A stretch of 64,000 nucleotides of DNA from Parvimonas sp035282405 (GTDB taxonomy: Bacteria > Bacillota > Clostridia > Tissierellales > Peptoniphilaceae), in NCBI RefSeq assembly GCF_035282405.1, contig NZ_JAYKBP010000001.1, positions 372,001 through 436,000 of the forward strand, in the 5' to 3' direction. Of the stretch, positions 42,878 to 51,975 are shown in pieces. Numbering within the stretch: the first letter of the stretch is position 1; each line of letters starts with the position of its first letter. The position numbers and the translations under genes are program-made. Below the pieces are notes generated by a model. It ran no database searches. It was not told where the DNA came from and was given only the letters and a program-made list of their open reading frames with translations.

Positions 42878-42908
42878 AAAAAAATACTGATGTATTTAAA
42901 CATCAGTA
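42878..42908 (-). terminator. Terminator of the obg-ridA operon
   Basis: TACTGATGT/ACATCAGTA, 6-nt loop, followed by TTTTTTT on the minus strand, 10 nt after the ridA stop. Confidence 0.9.
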
Positions 42909-42917
42909 TAAAAATTT

Positions 42918-43289
42918 TTAAACAGCTGCTACTGCTTCTATTTCTATTAGAGCATCTTTTGGTAATTTAGCAACTTGAACTAAAGCTCTTGCTGGTTTAT
43001 GATTTCCAAAAAATTCAGCATAAACTCCATTAATTGCTTCAAAATCATTCATGTCTTTTACAAAAACATTAACTTTAGCAATACTTTCTATGCTTCCACC
43101 ACCTGCTTTAATAATTTCTAAAACATTAGTTAAACTAGCAAGTGTTGCAGCCTTTATTTCAGTTTGTAATTCTCCATTTGTAATTGGTAATTGTCCAGAA
43201 ACAAATATTAAATTACCAACCTTTCCAGCTTGTGAATAAGGTCCAATTGCTGCTGGAGCCTTATCAGTTTTTAAAAATTCTACGCTCAT
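42918..43289 (-). CDS. ridA: RidA family enamine/imine deaminase
   Basis: 123 aa trimer-forming protein that hydrolyses reactive 2-aminoacrylate-type intermediates released by PLP enzymes. Family motifs: APAAIGPYSQAGKVGNLIFVSGQLP near the start in pieces, KVNVFVKDMNDFEAIN near 70, and the final KPARALVQVAKLPKDALIEIE with the active-site Arg and Glu. ATG at 43289 with GGAGG 7 nt upstream. Last gene after rsfS. Confidence 0.95.
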   Translation of the reverse strand: MSVEFLKTDKAPAAIGPYSQAGKVGNLIFVSGQLPITNGELQTEIKAATLASLTNVLEIIKAGGGSIESIAKVNVFVKDMNDFEAINGVYAEFFGNHKPARALVQVAKLPKDALIEIEAVAAV

Positions 43290-43306
43290 TTTTTTACCTC
43301 CTAAAT

Positions 43307-43615
43307 CTATGCCCACAATCTTTCAAGATTGTAATAGCTTCTATAATCTTCTGTCATAATATGAACTATAATTTCTCCACAGTCCAATAAAATCCAATTT
43401 CCATCTTTATATCCTTCTGTACTTAAACAGTCCATATTATTCTTTTTTAATTGGAACTCAATTTCATCACAAATAGCTTGATTGTGATTAACCACGCTCC
43501 CAGTTGCGATAACAAAATATTCAGCAATTGATGATCTTCCTTTTAAATCAATGCTTACAACATTTTCTGCAATCTTATCATCCAATGCTTTCAATATAAC
43601 ATCAAGTTTTTCCAT
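43307..43615 (-). CDS. rsfS: Ribosomal silencing factor RsfS
   Basis: 102 aa protein that binds uL14 and blocks subunit joining in poor growth. It has IDLKGRSSIAEYFVIATGSV near residue 24 and GWILLDCGEIIVHI-type ending (here NWILLDCGEIIVHIMTEDYR), both diagnostic. It follows the nadD/yqeK fusion after 4 nt, the conserved order. Confidence 0.95.
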   Translation of the reverse strand: MEKLDVILKALDDKIAENVVSIDLKGRSSIAEYFVIATGSVVNHNQAICDEIEFQLKKNNMDCLSTEGYKDGNWILLDCGEIIVHIMTEDYRSYYNLERLWA

Positions 43616-43619
43616 AAAA

Positions 43620-44765
43620 TCACCTCATATTTACTAAATAATCTCTTGCTTTAATTGACAAGGGATGAATTTTTTGAGAGTTTTTTTCTAAATATTCAAA
43701 ACTATCATTTAAAAACTTTATTATAGCTTTATCTATATCATAATCTGCAATTTTTCTAAGCTCATCAGCTGTATCATACATTCTATTAGGCTCAATCTTG
43801 TCTGATATAAACAAAATCTTTTCAATTAAAGACATATTTTCCCTTGCTGTTGTATGATAACGAACCGCTGAAATAATTTCATCGTCAAAGATACCATATA
43901 TATTTTTACAAACAGCTGCCCCTATTGGTGCATGTTGAATTTTTGGATTATTTTTTTCTTCAACATCCAATATTATATCAGAATTTACTATTTTATTCAA
44001 CATATAATATTCTTCTAGATTCTTTGCACAATCATGAACAAGTCCAGATAAATAAGCCTTGTGTTCATCAGCATTATATATTTTAGCAAGTCTTTTACAG
44101 TATTCTGCAACCCTTAAAGAATGTTCATATCTATTCTTTGAAAGTTTTTCCTTTAAATCTTTTCTTATTTTAAGTATATCAAAATAATTAAGCTCTTCAT
44201 AAATATAGTCTCTTACTTTTTCGGGTATAAGATATTCTATAGATTTCTTTTCATTCATTCTATTTCTAATTTCTGTAGATGAAATTGAAATAACAGAATT
44301 TGTAATAATATTAATATCATATTTTTCAATTATTTCTCTATTTTTTTCTAAAATAAAATCATAATCGTATTTTCTTAGAAAAACTATAACTGAAGTAAGC
44401 TCTAAAAGTTTTTCATATTCATACCAAGACCTTACACTTAAAAACTCATCATCTCCCATTATGAAATAAAATTTATCTTCACCATTGTAAAAATTTTCAC
44501 TAATGGTATTATAGGAGTAATGAACTTTTGTAGAATCATTTTCGACAAGAGAAATTTCAAAGTTTTCATTATCTTCTAAAGCTAATCTTAACATTTCAAC
44601 TCTTGTATCAAAACTAAATTTATCTACAGCCTTATGTGGAGGATTTGAGTTTGGAAGAAAAATTATCTTATCAAGTCCTATTTCTAGCAAACAGTCCTCA
44701 GCAATTTGTAAATGACCATTATGAATAGGTGAAAAACTTCCACCAAAAATTCCAATTTTTTTCAT
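43620..44765 (-). CDS. nadD: Fused nicotinate-nucleotide adenylyltransferase NadD and HD-domain YqeK
   Basis: 381 aa. Residues 1-190 are NadD (GIFGGSFSPIHNGHLQIAED, SISSTEIRNRM), which forms deamido-NAD. Residues about 195-381 are the YqeK HD domain (RYEHSLRVAEYCKRLAK, LVHDCAKN, then RYHTTAR), a diadenosine tetraphosphate hydrolase family. Most Firmicutes encode these as two adjacent genes, so this is a natural fusion. The start shares TAATG with yhbY. rsfS follows after 4 nt. Confidence 0.95.
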   Translation of the reverse strand: MKKIGIFGGSFSPIHNGHLQIAEDCLLEIGLDKIIFLPNSNPPHKAVDKFSFDTRVEMLRLALEDNENFEISLVENDSTKVHYSYNTISENFYNGEDKFYFIMGDDEFLSVRSWYEYEKLLELTSVIVFLRKYDYDFILEKNREIIEKYDINIITNSVISISSTEIRNRMNEKKSIEYLIPEKVRDYIYEELNYFDILKIRKDLKEKLSKNRYEHSLRVAEYCKRLAKIYNADEHKAYLSGLVHDCAKNLEEYYMLNKIVNSDIILDVEEKNNPKIQHAPIGAAVCKNIYGIFDDEIISAVRYHTTARENMSLIEKILFISDKIEPNRMYDTADELRKIADYDIDKAIIKFLNDSFEYLEKNSQKIHPLSIKARDYLVNMR

Positions 44766-45061
44766 TATTCTGGTAACTCTATTCTATCTTTATCTTTTCT
44801 TTTTCTTCTATAAATAACAAATTTATTTCCAATGTGTTGTACAAATTCTGCTCTAGTTTTTTGTAAAACTAAATCTACTATTTCTTTGTTATCGTCCAAA
44901 TTGTTATTTAGAATTTTGATTTTTACAAGCTCTCTTTTCTCTAAAGCCAAATCTAATTGTCTTATAGTTTCATCATTAACTCCATGCTTTCCTATATTCA
45001 TAATAGGTTCCATAGAGTGAGATAAAGACTTTAGAAATGCTCTTTGCTTTGGGTTTATCAT
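44765..45061 (-). CDS. yhbY: YhbY-type RNA-binding protein (CRM domain)
   Basis: 98 aa. The CRM domain shows LKSLSHSMEPIMNIGKHGVN near residue 10 and a GNKFVIYRR end. The family binds the pre-50S ribosome. It lies between obg and nadD, the conserved arrangement. AAGGAG is placed before the ATG. Confidence 0.95.
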   Translation of the reverse strand: MINPKQRAFLKSLSHSMEPIMNIGKHGVNDETIRQLDLALEKRELVKIKILNNNLDDNKEIVDLVLQKTRAEFVQHIGNKFVIYRRKRKDKDRIELPE

Positions 45062-45073
45062 ATTTTCTCCTTA

Positions 45074-46339
45074 TTATTCAAAAAATTCAAATTCCATTTC
45101 TCCAATTACAATGGATTGACCTTCTTTTACTCCTTTTTGTTTTAATTCTTCAATTACTCCCTTATCAGTTAAAACTTTTTGGAAATATTTTAAAGAATCA
45201 TAATCTTCAAAATTAGTTATATAGACTAAATAGTCAATAAGAGGTCCTTCAACATAGAATGTCCCGTCTTCACTATAAATTTCATAAGCCTCTTTTTCAA
45301 CTTCTTCTATATATTCATAATCTTCATCAAAAGTCTCATAATCTATTTCGATTTTTGATAATTCATCAAATATTTTATATTTTAATTCCTTTACTCCCAT
45401 TTGTGTAACAGCAGAAATTTCTAATACTGTTCTATCTTTAAAATATTCCTTTACTCTTTTTAAATTCTCATCAGAAGTAAGTAAATCTATTTTATTTGCA
45501 ACAATTATCTCTTTTTTATTCTTAATATTTTCATTATAAAGCTCTAATTCCTTATAAATAGTATTGTAATCTTCAATAGGATCTCTACCTTCAATTCCAG
45601 AAATATCCAAAACATGAACTAAAAGTCTTGTTCTTTCAACATGTTTTAAAAATTCAAATCCAAGTCCAATCCCATCACTAGCACCTTCAATAAGTCCAGG
45701 AATATCAGCTATTACAAATGATTTGTTTTCTTCAACTCTACAAACTCCTAAATTAGGTTCCAATGTTGTAAAATGATAATTTGCAATCTTAGGTTTTGCA
45801 TCACTTAAAACAGAAAGCAAAGAAGATTTTCCAACATTTGGAAGACCAACAAGTCCAACATCAGCAATTAGTTTTAATTCTAATTTTATAGTTCTCTCTT
45901 CTCCTTTTGTTCCGGGTTGTGCAAAACGAGGTGCTTGTCTTGTACTTGTGGCAAATCTTGCATTTCCCTTACCACCTCTACCACCTTTAGCAACTATAAA
46001 TTTATCATCTTTAACTTTAAAATCATGAATAACTCTATTAGTTTCAAAATCCTTAATCAATGTACCAACGGGAACTTTTACAATTAAATCTTCCCCTTTT
46101 TTCCCATATTGTTTTTTAGTTTTTCCATTTTCTCCGTTTTGAGCGAAGTAATGTTTTTTATATCTGAAATCCATAAGAGTTCTTACACCTTCATCAGATA
46201 TAAAAATTACACTTCCTCCATCTCCGCCGTCGCCACCGTAAGGTCCGCCATCAGGTTCATATTTTTCTCTTCTAAAAGAAACACAGCCATCTCCGCCTTT
46301 TCCGGCTTTTAATTCTATTTTTGCAATATCTATAAACAT
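45074..46339 (-). CDS. obg: GTPase Obg
   Basis: 421 aa ribosome-assembly and stress GTPase. The Gly-rich OBG fold covers residues 1-158 (GGDGCVSFRREKYEPDGGP, GGRGGKGNARF). The G domain has G1 GLPNVGKSSLL near 165, G3 DIPGLIEGA near 212 and G4 NKIDLL near 282. A C-terminal OCT domain (from about 345) is present, the full Firmicute architecture. A bidirectional terminator separates it from rpe. Confidence 0.97.
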   Translation of the reverse strand: MFIDIAKIELKAGKGGDGCVSFRREKYEPDGGPYGGDGGDGGSVIFISDEGVRTLMDFRYKKHYFAQNGENGKTKKQYGKKGEDLIVKVPVGTLIKDFETNRVIHDFKVKDDKFIVAKGGRGGKGNARFATSTRQAPRFAQPGTKGEERTIKLELKLIADVGLVGLPNVGKSSLLSVLSDAKPKIANYHFTTLEPNLGVCRVEENKSFVIADIPGLIEGASDGIGLGFEFLKHVERTRLLVHVLDISGIEGRDPIEDYNTIYKELELYNENIKNKKEIIVANKIDLLTSDENLKRVKEYFKDRTVLEISAVTQMGVKELKYKIFDELSKIEIDYETFDEDYEYIEEVEKEAYEIYSEDGTFYVEGPLIDYLVYITNFEDYDSLKYFQKVLTDKGVIEELKQKGVKEGQSIVIGEMEFEFFE

Positions 46340-46365
46340 ATTAACCTCTTTTTCTTATTTAATTT

Positions 46366-46395
46366 TAAAAAAGATTGAAAGCTCAATCTTTTTTT
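46366..46395. terminator. Terminator between rpe and obg
   Basis: AAGATTGA/TCAATCTT, 4-nt loop, with T runs on both strands; it ends the prpC-prkC-rsgA-rpe unit on the minus strand. Confidence 0.9.
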
Positions 46396-46411
46396 AATGA
46401 CAAGCTCATAA

Positions 46412-47071
46412 TTATTTTTCATAATTTTTAAAAATTTCTTTATAAGCTCTAATTCTATTTTCTTTATCCGCAAAAACGTCTGAACCTGAAACTATCAAAT
46501 CTGCTCCGGCTTCAATGACATCTTTAACATTAGTAGTTTTTACACCACCATCAACTTCTACTATAACATTTAAATTTCTTTTTATTATCTTTTCTTTTAA
46601 ATTTTTTATTTTATCAATAGCTGAAGGAATAAAACTTTGTCCCCCAAAGCCTGGATTTACACTCATAATTAAAACTAAGTCTAAATCTTCCAATACATAA
46701 TCTAAAACGTCAATATTAGTTGCAGGATTTAAAGAAACTCCAGCTTTCATTCCCAATGATTTAATATAAGAAATAGTTCTATGAAGATGTTTGCAAGCTT
46801 CATAATGTACAGTTAAAATATCGGCTCCTGCGTCCTTAAAATTTTGAACATATCTATCAGGTTCTTCTATCATCAAATGAACATCAAAAACCATATTTGT
46901 TAAAGGTCGTAACTGCTTAATTATCATTGGACCAAAAGAAATATTTGGAACAAACATTCCGTCCATTACATCTAAATGTAAATACTTAACTCCATTTTTA
47001 TCTAAAACTTCTATTTCAGATTTTAAATCTGTAAAATCAGCTGATAATAATGATGGTGATAATTCTAACAT
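46412..47071 (-). CDS. rpe: Ribulose-phosphate 3-epimerase
   Basis: 219 aa TIM-barrel enzyme of the pentose phosphate pathway. Motifs: SPSLLSADFTDL at the start, LHLDVMDGMFVPNISFGP near residue 32, VHLMIEEP near 65, IMSVNPGFGGQSFIPS near 135 and VDGGVKTTN near 172. Follows rsgA directly, as in B. subtilis prkC-rsgA-rpe. Confidence 0.97.
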   Translation of the reverse strand: MLELSPSLLSADFTDLKSEIEVLDKNGVKYLHLDVMDGMFVPNISFGPMIIKQLRPLTNMVFDVHLMIEEPDRYVQNFKDAGADILTVHYEACKHLHRTISYIKSLGMKAGVSLNPATNIDVLDYVLEDLDLVLIMSVNPGFGGQSFIPSAIDKIKNLKEKIIKRNLNVIVEVDGGVKTTNVKDVIEAGADLIVSGSDVFADKENRIRAYKEIFKNYEK

Positions 47072-47947
47072 TTAATACCTCCTATTTTTTAGATATTCAT
47101 TTAAGTAAAATATATAACTGTCATATCTACTTTTACTTATACTTCTGTTTTCTAATTTAACTTTCACATAACAATTAGGTTCATTGATATGCCTACAGTC
47201 TGAAAACTTACATTTAGAGCCAAATTCAAATTCCACAAAAGCATCTCTAATTTGAGCCTCGCTATCTATAAATTTAGTAAGATCAAGAGAAGTAAACCCT
47301 GCTGTATCAATAATGAATGAGTTGTCAAAAAATTCATATAAAGTAGCAGCTCTTGTTGTATGTTTACCTCTTTTTGTCTTATTACTTATCTCTCCAACCC
47401 AAATATTATAATCTGGATTTAAAAAATTTAAAATCGTACTTTTACCAACTCCTGAAGCACCTGTAATAACCGAAATTTTGTCTTTACAAATTTCTTCAAA
47501 TAGTTTTCTATTATCTAAGTTAATGCTATTAAAAATTATCTTGTAACCAAGTCTTTCATAAGTATTTCTAAAATCAATTTCCGTTTCTTTATTGATTAAA
47601 TCACATTTATTTAAACATAAAATTATTGGAATTTTCATTACTTCATAATACATTATATATCTATCAATGATTTTATATGAAATTTCTGGTTCTTTCAAAG
47701 AAAAAACTATTATAGCTTGATCTACATTTACAACTGGAGGTCTTAAAATTTTATTTTTTCTATCAAAAACTTCTACAATGTAGGCAGTATTATCTTCGAA
47801 AATTTCAATTTTAACATTATCTCCAACCATTGGGGAAAATTTTTGCTTTCTAAAAACCCCTCTTGCTTTTGACATATATCTTTCAGTTGGAGTTTTTACA
47901 TAATATAAATCTTTTGAAATATCAAATATAACGCCAATTTCAAACAT
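47072..47947 (-). CDS. rsgA: Ribosome small-subunit GTPase RsgA
   Basis: 291 aa circularly permuted GTPase that checks 30S maturation. An N-terminal OB fold (residues 1-65), then G4 LCLNKCDL, G1 GASGVGKSTILN near 163 and G3 DTAGFTSLDL. The C-terminal zinc site has Cys, Cys, His and Cys in CKFSDCRHINEPNCYV. ATG at 47947 with AGGTG 9 nt upstream; the reading frame extends 11 codons into prkC. Part of prpC-prkC-rsgA-rpe. Confidence 0.96.
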   Translation of the reverse strand: MFEIGVIFDISKDLYYVKTPTERYMSKARGVFRKQKFSPMVGDNVKIEIFEDNTAYIVEVFDRKNKILRPPVVNVDQAIIVFSLKEPEISYKIIDRYIMYYEVMKIPIILCLNKCDLINKETEIDFRNTYERLGYKIIFNSINLDNRKLFEEICKDKISVITGASGVGKSTILNFLNPDYNIWVGEISNKTKRGKHTTRAATLYEFFDNSFIIDTAGFTSLDLTKFIDSEAQIRDAFVEFEFGSKCKFSDCRHINEPNCYVKVKLENRSISKSRYDSYIFYLNEYLKNRRY

Positions 47948-47948
47948 A

Positions 47949-49889
47949 TTAATTTTCACCTGATAGAATAAGTTCTCCATTTACATAAATATTGAATTTA
48001 TCACTAGATTTAGCTTTTATATTTATTGTCAATTTTCCACTACCTGTAACCATTGTTTTTTCATATATCTTTGTTTCACCCTTTTCTGTATTTTTGGTAA
48101 TCCGTAAAAGATAATTTTTATCGGGTTCATTAATAGTATACCTCTTTGTAACTGCATCATCTTCCGTATAATGGCTTAAATTTAATACATTGTCCTTTGT
48201 TGCTTTCCCTGAACTTACAACAATATCAATCTTAGTTGACGCATCAACCTTTACGCCTTTGCCATAAGATTGCCAAATTACAGTTCCAGCTTTTTTAGAA
48301 TCCGCCTTTTTCTCTGTTCTACCAACTGCAAGCCCACTATCGTATAATGCTTTAATAGCTTCAGCTTCAGTTTTTCCAATCAAATCAGGAACTTCTACCT
48401 TTTTATCTTCTTTTCCCCTACTTACTACAATGTCAATTTTAGTTCCTTTTTCAACCTCATCACCATAATTCACACTTTGGCTTATTACCTTGTTTTCATC
48501 AACTTTATCGTCATATTTTCTTTCAACTTTACCTAATGATAAATTACTCTTTTTTAATAATTCTTCAACTTTTTCAAACTCAACATTTGAAAGATTAGGA
48601 ACTATCGTTTTATTTTTGCCTACACTTACAGTTAGTTCAACATTTGTTCCCTCTTTTGCTTCAGCGTTAGGAGCTGGGGATTGTTGAACAATTTTTCCTG
48701 CCTCAACAGAATCATCATTTACAGTCTTGACTATAAGTCCATTAAGTTTCTTTTCTTTTAATACTCTAATTGCTTCATCTTTATCCAATCCAATTACTGG
48801 AGGAACTTTTACAGTATTTGTAGCTTTATTAGAAACTGCCAATCTATATATAAAGAATACGGAAGCTACTATGAGTAAAGCTAATACAACATAAGTTATA
48901 CTATAATCAAAGATTCCCTTTTTCTTTTTTAGACTTTCTCTATTTTTATTATTATTTTTTATAATCGGTTTGTTAAAATCTTTTTGCTTATCTGCCTTAT
49001 AAACAGATTCTCTATATAAAGCTCTGTCTGTATTATCGTTAAATGCAACTGTTTGGTTAGTTCCTACATTCTTATCTTCCAATGCCCTAATTAGACTTTC
49101 AGCACTTTCAAATCTGTTTTCTGGATCTTTTTCCATACATTTTACAATTATTGCATTTAACCAAGGTTCCATATTTGGAACAAGTCTAATTGGCTCAACC
49201 AACGGTTCATTTATATGTTGCATTGCTATTCCAACTGCATTATCCGTATCAAAAGGAACTCTACCTGTTATCATTTCATACATAACAACACCTAAAGAGT
49301 AAATATCAGATTTTTCATCAATAAATTTTCCCTTTGCTTGTTCTGGAGAAATATAATGAACTGTTCCAAGTACAGAAGAAGTGTAAGTTATAGTTGAACT
49401 TGTTGCAATTCTAGCTATACCAAAATCTGTAACTTTAACATTTAAATTTTCATCAATAATAATATTATGTGGCTTAATATCCCTATGTATTATATGATGT
49501 TTATGAGCGCAATCTAAAGCATTAGCTATTTGCTTAGAGATTGAAACAACTGCATTAGAATTTAGTTTTCCATTATCCTTTATTAATTCATTTAGAGTCT
49601 TTCCTTTAATATATTCCATTACAATATAGTTAAATGTTTTTTCATTTTCAATATGTTGCCCTACATCATAAATCTTAACTATATTTTGATTGTTTAAATT
49701 AGCAACAGATTGCGCTTCAATAACAAATTTTTTTATAAATTCTCTATCTTCAAGATATTGTTCCTTCAAAACTTTAACGGCAACAATTCTTTTTAAATAA
49801 ATATCCTTAGCTTTGTATACTATGGCCATTCCGCCAATTCCAACTTTTTCAATTATCTCATATCTGCCATTTAAAATTGATCCTAACAT
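47949..49889 (-). CDS. prkC: PASTA-domain Ser/Thr protein kinase PrkC
   Basis: 646 aa. The kinase domain (about 8-270) has the GIGGMAIVY loop, the AVKVLKEQ Lys, HRDIKPHNII and DFG. One membrane helix at about 330-350 follows a Lys-rich linker. Three PASTA repeats (about 355-560) bind muropeptides or lipid II, and a C-terminal beta domain of about 85 residues closes the protein. It signals wall status and phosphorylates division proteins. It overlaps prpC by 7 nt, which opposes it. Confidence 0.97.
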   Translation of the reverse strand: MLGSILNGRYEIIEKVGIGGMAIVYKAKDIYLKRIVAVKVLKEQYLEDREFIKKFVIEAQSVANLNNQNIVKIYDVGQHIENEKTFNYIVMEYIKGKTLNELIKDNGKLNSNAVVSISKQIANALDCAHKHHIIHRDIKPHNIIIDENLNVKVTDFGIARIATSSTITYTSSVLGTVHYISPEQAKGKFIDEKSDIYSLGVVMYEMITGRVPFDTDNAVGIAMQHINEPLVEPIRLVPNMEPWLNAIIVKCMEKDPENRFESAESLIRALEDKNVGTNQTVAFNDNTDRALYRESVYKADKQKDFNKPIIKNNNKNRESLKKKKGIFDYSITYVVLALLIVASVFFIYRLAVSNKATNTVKVPPVIGLDKDEAIRVLKEKKLNGLIVKTVNDDSVEAGKIVQQSPAPNAEAKEGTNVELTVSVGKNKTIVPNLSNVEFEKVEELLKKSNLSLGKVERKYDDKVDENKVISQSVNYGDEVEKGTKIDIVVSRGKEDKKVEVPDLIGKTEAEAIKALYDSGLAVGRTEKKADSKKAGTVIWQSYGKGVKVDASTKIDIVVSSGKATKDNVLNLSHYTEDDAVTKRYTINEPDKNYLLRITKNTEKGETKIYEKTMVTGSGKLTINIKAKSSDKFNIYVNGELILSGEN

Positions 49890-50635
49890 ATAATCTCCTC
49901 ATCATTTTTAAAAATTCCAACAGTAACATTATCTCTTGCTAAACCATTTTTAACAGTGGAAATAATATTATAAACCATTTCTTTTGCATTATATTTAAAG
50001 TCTAACATTTCTGAAATTTCGTTATCTTCAAGTTCATTTGTAAGTCCATCAGAACAAACAAGTACAATATCTTTAGGTTTAATTCTAATTGAATCAACAT
50101 CGACTTCTACATGTTTTTCCATCCCGATTGCTCTCAAAATAGAATTTTTATCATTATAATTTTTTACTTCCTCTTCTGTTAATGCCCCACTTGAATATAA
50201 ATATTGAACTAAAGAATGGTCTTTAGTTAACAATCTAAAATTATCATTTTTAATATATATTCTACTATCACCAACATGTCCAAAGTATAAAATATCTCCA
50301 TCAAATAAAAGAACTTCTAAAGTTGTTCCCATAAGTCTATTTGATATTTTATTTTCTCCTGAATTTTTTTCTAAATTTATCTCATAAATAACTTTATTGG
50401 CATCACAAAAAGCATCAACTAATAAATGCAAATAATCTGAATATAGTTTATAGTTACTTTTTATGTATTCCATAACTATATTTACTGCATAACTTGATGC
50501 AATTTCTCCATCTTCATGTCCTCCTACACCATCAGCTAAAATTAAAATATTTAGTTTTTCAAATTGTTCAAAAAGAAAACTGTCTTCATTATTCTGTCTA
50601 ACATTTCCTTTATCCGAATCCATATAAAAAGACAT
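49883..50635 (-). CDS. prpC: PP2C-type Ser/Thr protein phosphatase PrpC/Stp
   Basis: 250 aa. Metal-site motifs: MDSDKGNVRQNNEDSF near residue 5, LADGVGGHEDGEIAS near 35, FGHVGDSRIYI near 100 and LVCSDGLTNEL near 195. It reverses PrkC. ATG at 50635 with GGGGTG; the upstream frame (16 codons) is encoded by the leader hairpin and is rejected. A promoter lies just before. Confidence 0.96.
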   Translation of the reverse strand: MSFYMDSDKGNVRQNNEDSFLFEQFEKLNILILADGVGGHEDGEIASSYAVNIVMEYIKSNYKLYSDYLHLLVDAFCDANKVIYEINLEKNSGENKISNRLMGTTLEVLLFDGDILYFGHVGDSRIYIKNDNFRLLTKDHSLVQYLYSSGALTEEEVKNYNDKNSILRAIGMEKHVEVDVDSIRIKPKDIVLVCSDGLTNELEDNEISEMLDFKYNAKEMVYNIISTVKNGLARDNVTVGIFKNDEEIIC

Positions 50636-50647
50636 AAAACACCCCTT

Positions 50648-50692
50648 TAAAAAAATACCTTTATGAAAACCAACAATTTTCATAAAGGTATT
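50648..50692 (-). terminator. Strong hairpin between ctpA and prpC
   Basis: AATACCTTTATGAAAA/TTTTCATAAAGGTATT with a 7-nt loop and T7 on the minus strand. The -10 of the prpC promoter (50690-50695) overlaps the outer stem, so terminator and promoter are nested. Confidence 0.85.
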
Positions 50693-50718
50693 ATATCATT
50701 TTTTTTTTAATTTAACAA
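50690..50718 (-). promoter_or_regulatory. Candidate promoter of prpC-prkC-rsgA-rpe
   Basis: TTGTTA (50713-50718) and TGATATAAT with TATAAT at 50690-50695, 17-nt spacer, minus strand. Confidence 0.65.
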
Positions 50719-50751
50719 CTAATAAGATTTTTCAACAATTAACAGACAAAA

Positions 50752-51963
50752 CTACTTTAACAATTCTATAGCTTTCTGTAATTGTGGGTCTGTATCTAAA
50801 TGTTCTATCCCTATTTTAGAATTTCCTTTTTGCTCAACTTTATGATCAGGTTCCAATCCTACTTTATTAATCTTAGTACCATTAGGTCCAAAATATTCAG
50901 CAATAGTCATTTTTACTCCTTCTGTTTTACCATCATTATCTATAGGGAAAACTGTTTGAATAATTCCTTTACCAAAAGATTTTTCTCCAACCAATGTAGC
51001 TTTTTTATTATCACGAAGTGCAACACTTAGTACTTCAGATGCTGATGCTGAACCTTTGTTAATCAAAACTACTATCGGAATATCAGTTCCTTTTCCAGTT
51101 GCTTTTTCAAGAGTTTCGTTCCCCTTACTATCTACAATTTTCATAATTGTAGAAGCAGGTAAAATTTTATCTGCAACTTGCTTAACGGCAGTTAATAATC
51201 CTCCTGGATTATTTCGAAGGTCAATTATCAAAGATTTTGCACCCTTACTAATACCTTCATCAACAGCCTTTTCAAAATCAGCTCCTGTCTTTGCAGCAAA
51301 ATTAGTAATTTGCACATATAAAACTCCATTATCTAAAAGTTTTGAATTAACAGATTCTGTAGTTATTTCTTCTCTCTTTATTGTAAAATCTAAAATCTTT
51401 TCTTCTGAATCTACAATTCTCTTAACTGTAACCTTAACTTCTGAACCAACTTCTTCATTTCCTCTCATTAGTTTGATTGTTGATTCTAAATCATTTTTTT
51501 TGACTTCTTCATCATTTACTTTTACTATAATATCTTCTGATTGTATTCCAGCCTTTTGGCTTGGACCTCCTTTTATAGGAGCGACAACAACTATTTCTCC
51601 ATTTTCATTTACACTTACTTGAACTCCTATTCCAACGAATTTTCCAGAACTCACTTTTTGAAGCTCCTTCATATCTTTTTCAGTAAGATATTGAGTATAC
51701 GGATCTCCTAAAGAAGAAAATATAGCCTTCTTTATTTCAGTATTCATTTTTTCATAGTCTATATTGAAATAATACTTCTCTTTTATTGAGTTTACAAATG
51801 ACTGAAATTTTCCATAATCTGTATTGTCTTGATCAGTAGTATTATTTGTTGTAGTTGTTTTGTTAAAAACAGCTGCAGAATTTTTTCCAGCCTTATATGA
51901 TATAAATGAACACAAAAATATCATTAAGACTAGAAACGCAGTAAGCCTTTTATTTTTTATCAT
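50752..51963 (-). CDS. ctpA: S41 family C-terminal processing peptidase (CtpA)
   Basis: 403 aa. N-terminal signal anchor (about 7-25), a PDZ domain (about 95-180) and a peptidase core with the Ser/Lys dyad: Ser in NKGSASASEVLS near residue 310 and Lys in GEKSFGKGIIQT near 335. It cleaves C-termini of exported proteins. It follows the M23 gene after 12 nt and probably closes the ftsE-ftsX-M23-ctpA operon. Confidence 0.95.
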   Translation of the reverse strand: MIKNKRLTAFLVLMIFLCSFISYKAGKNSAAVFNKTTTTNNTTDQDNTDYGKFQSFVNSIKEKYYFNIDYEKMNTEIKKAIFSSLGDPYTQYLTEKDMKELQKVSSGKFVGIGVQVSVNENGEIVVVAPIKGGPSQKAGIQSEDIIVKVNDEEVKKNDLESTIKLMRGNEEVGSEVKVTVKRIVDSEEKILDFTIKREEITTESVNSKLLDNGVLYVQITNFAAKTGADFEKAVDEGISKGAKSLIIDLRNNPGGLLTAVKQVADKILPASTIMKIVDSKGNETLEKATGKGTDIPIVVLINKGSASASEVLSVALRDNKKATLVGEKSFGKGIIQTVFPIDNDGKTEGVKMTIAEYFGPNGTKINKVGLEPDHKVEQKGNSKIGIEHLDTDPQLQKAIELLK

Positions 51964-51975
51964 ATATTATTACTC

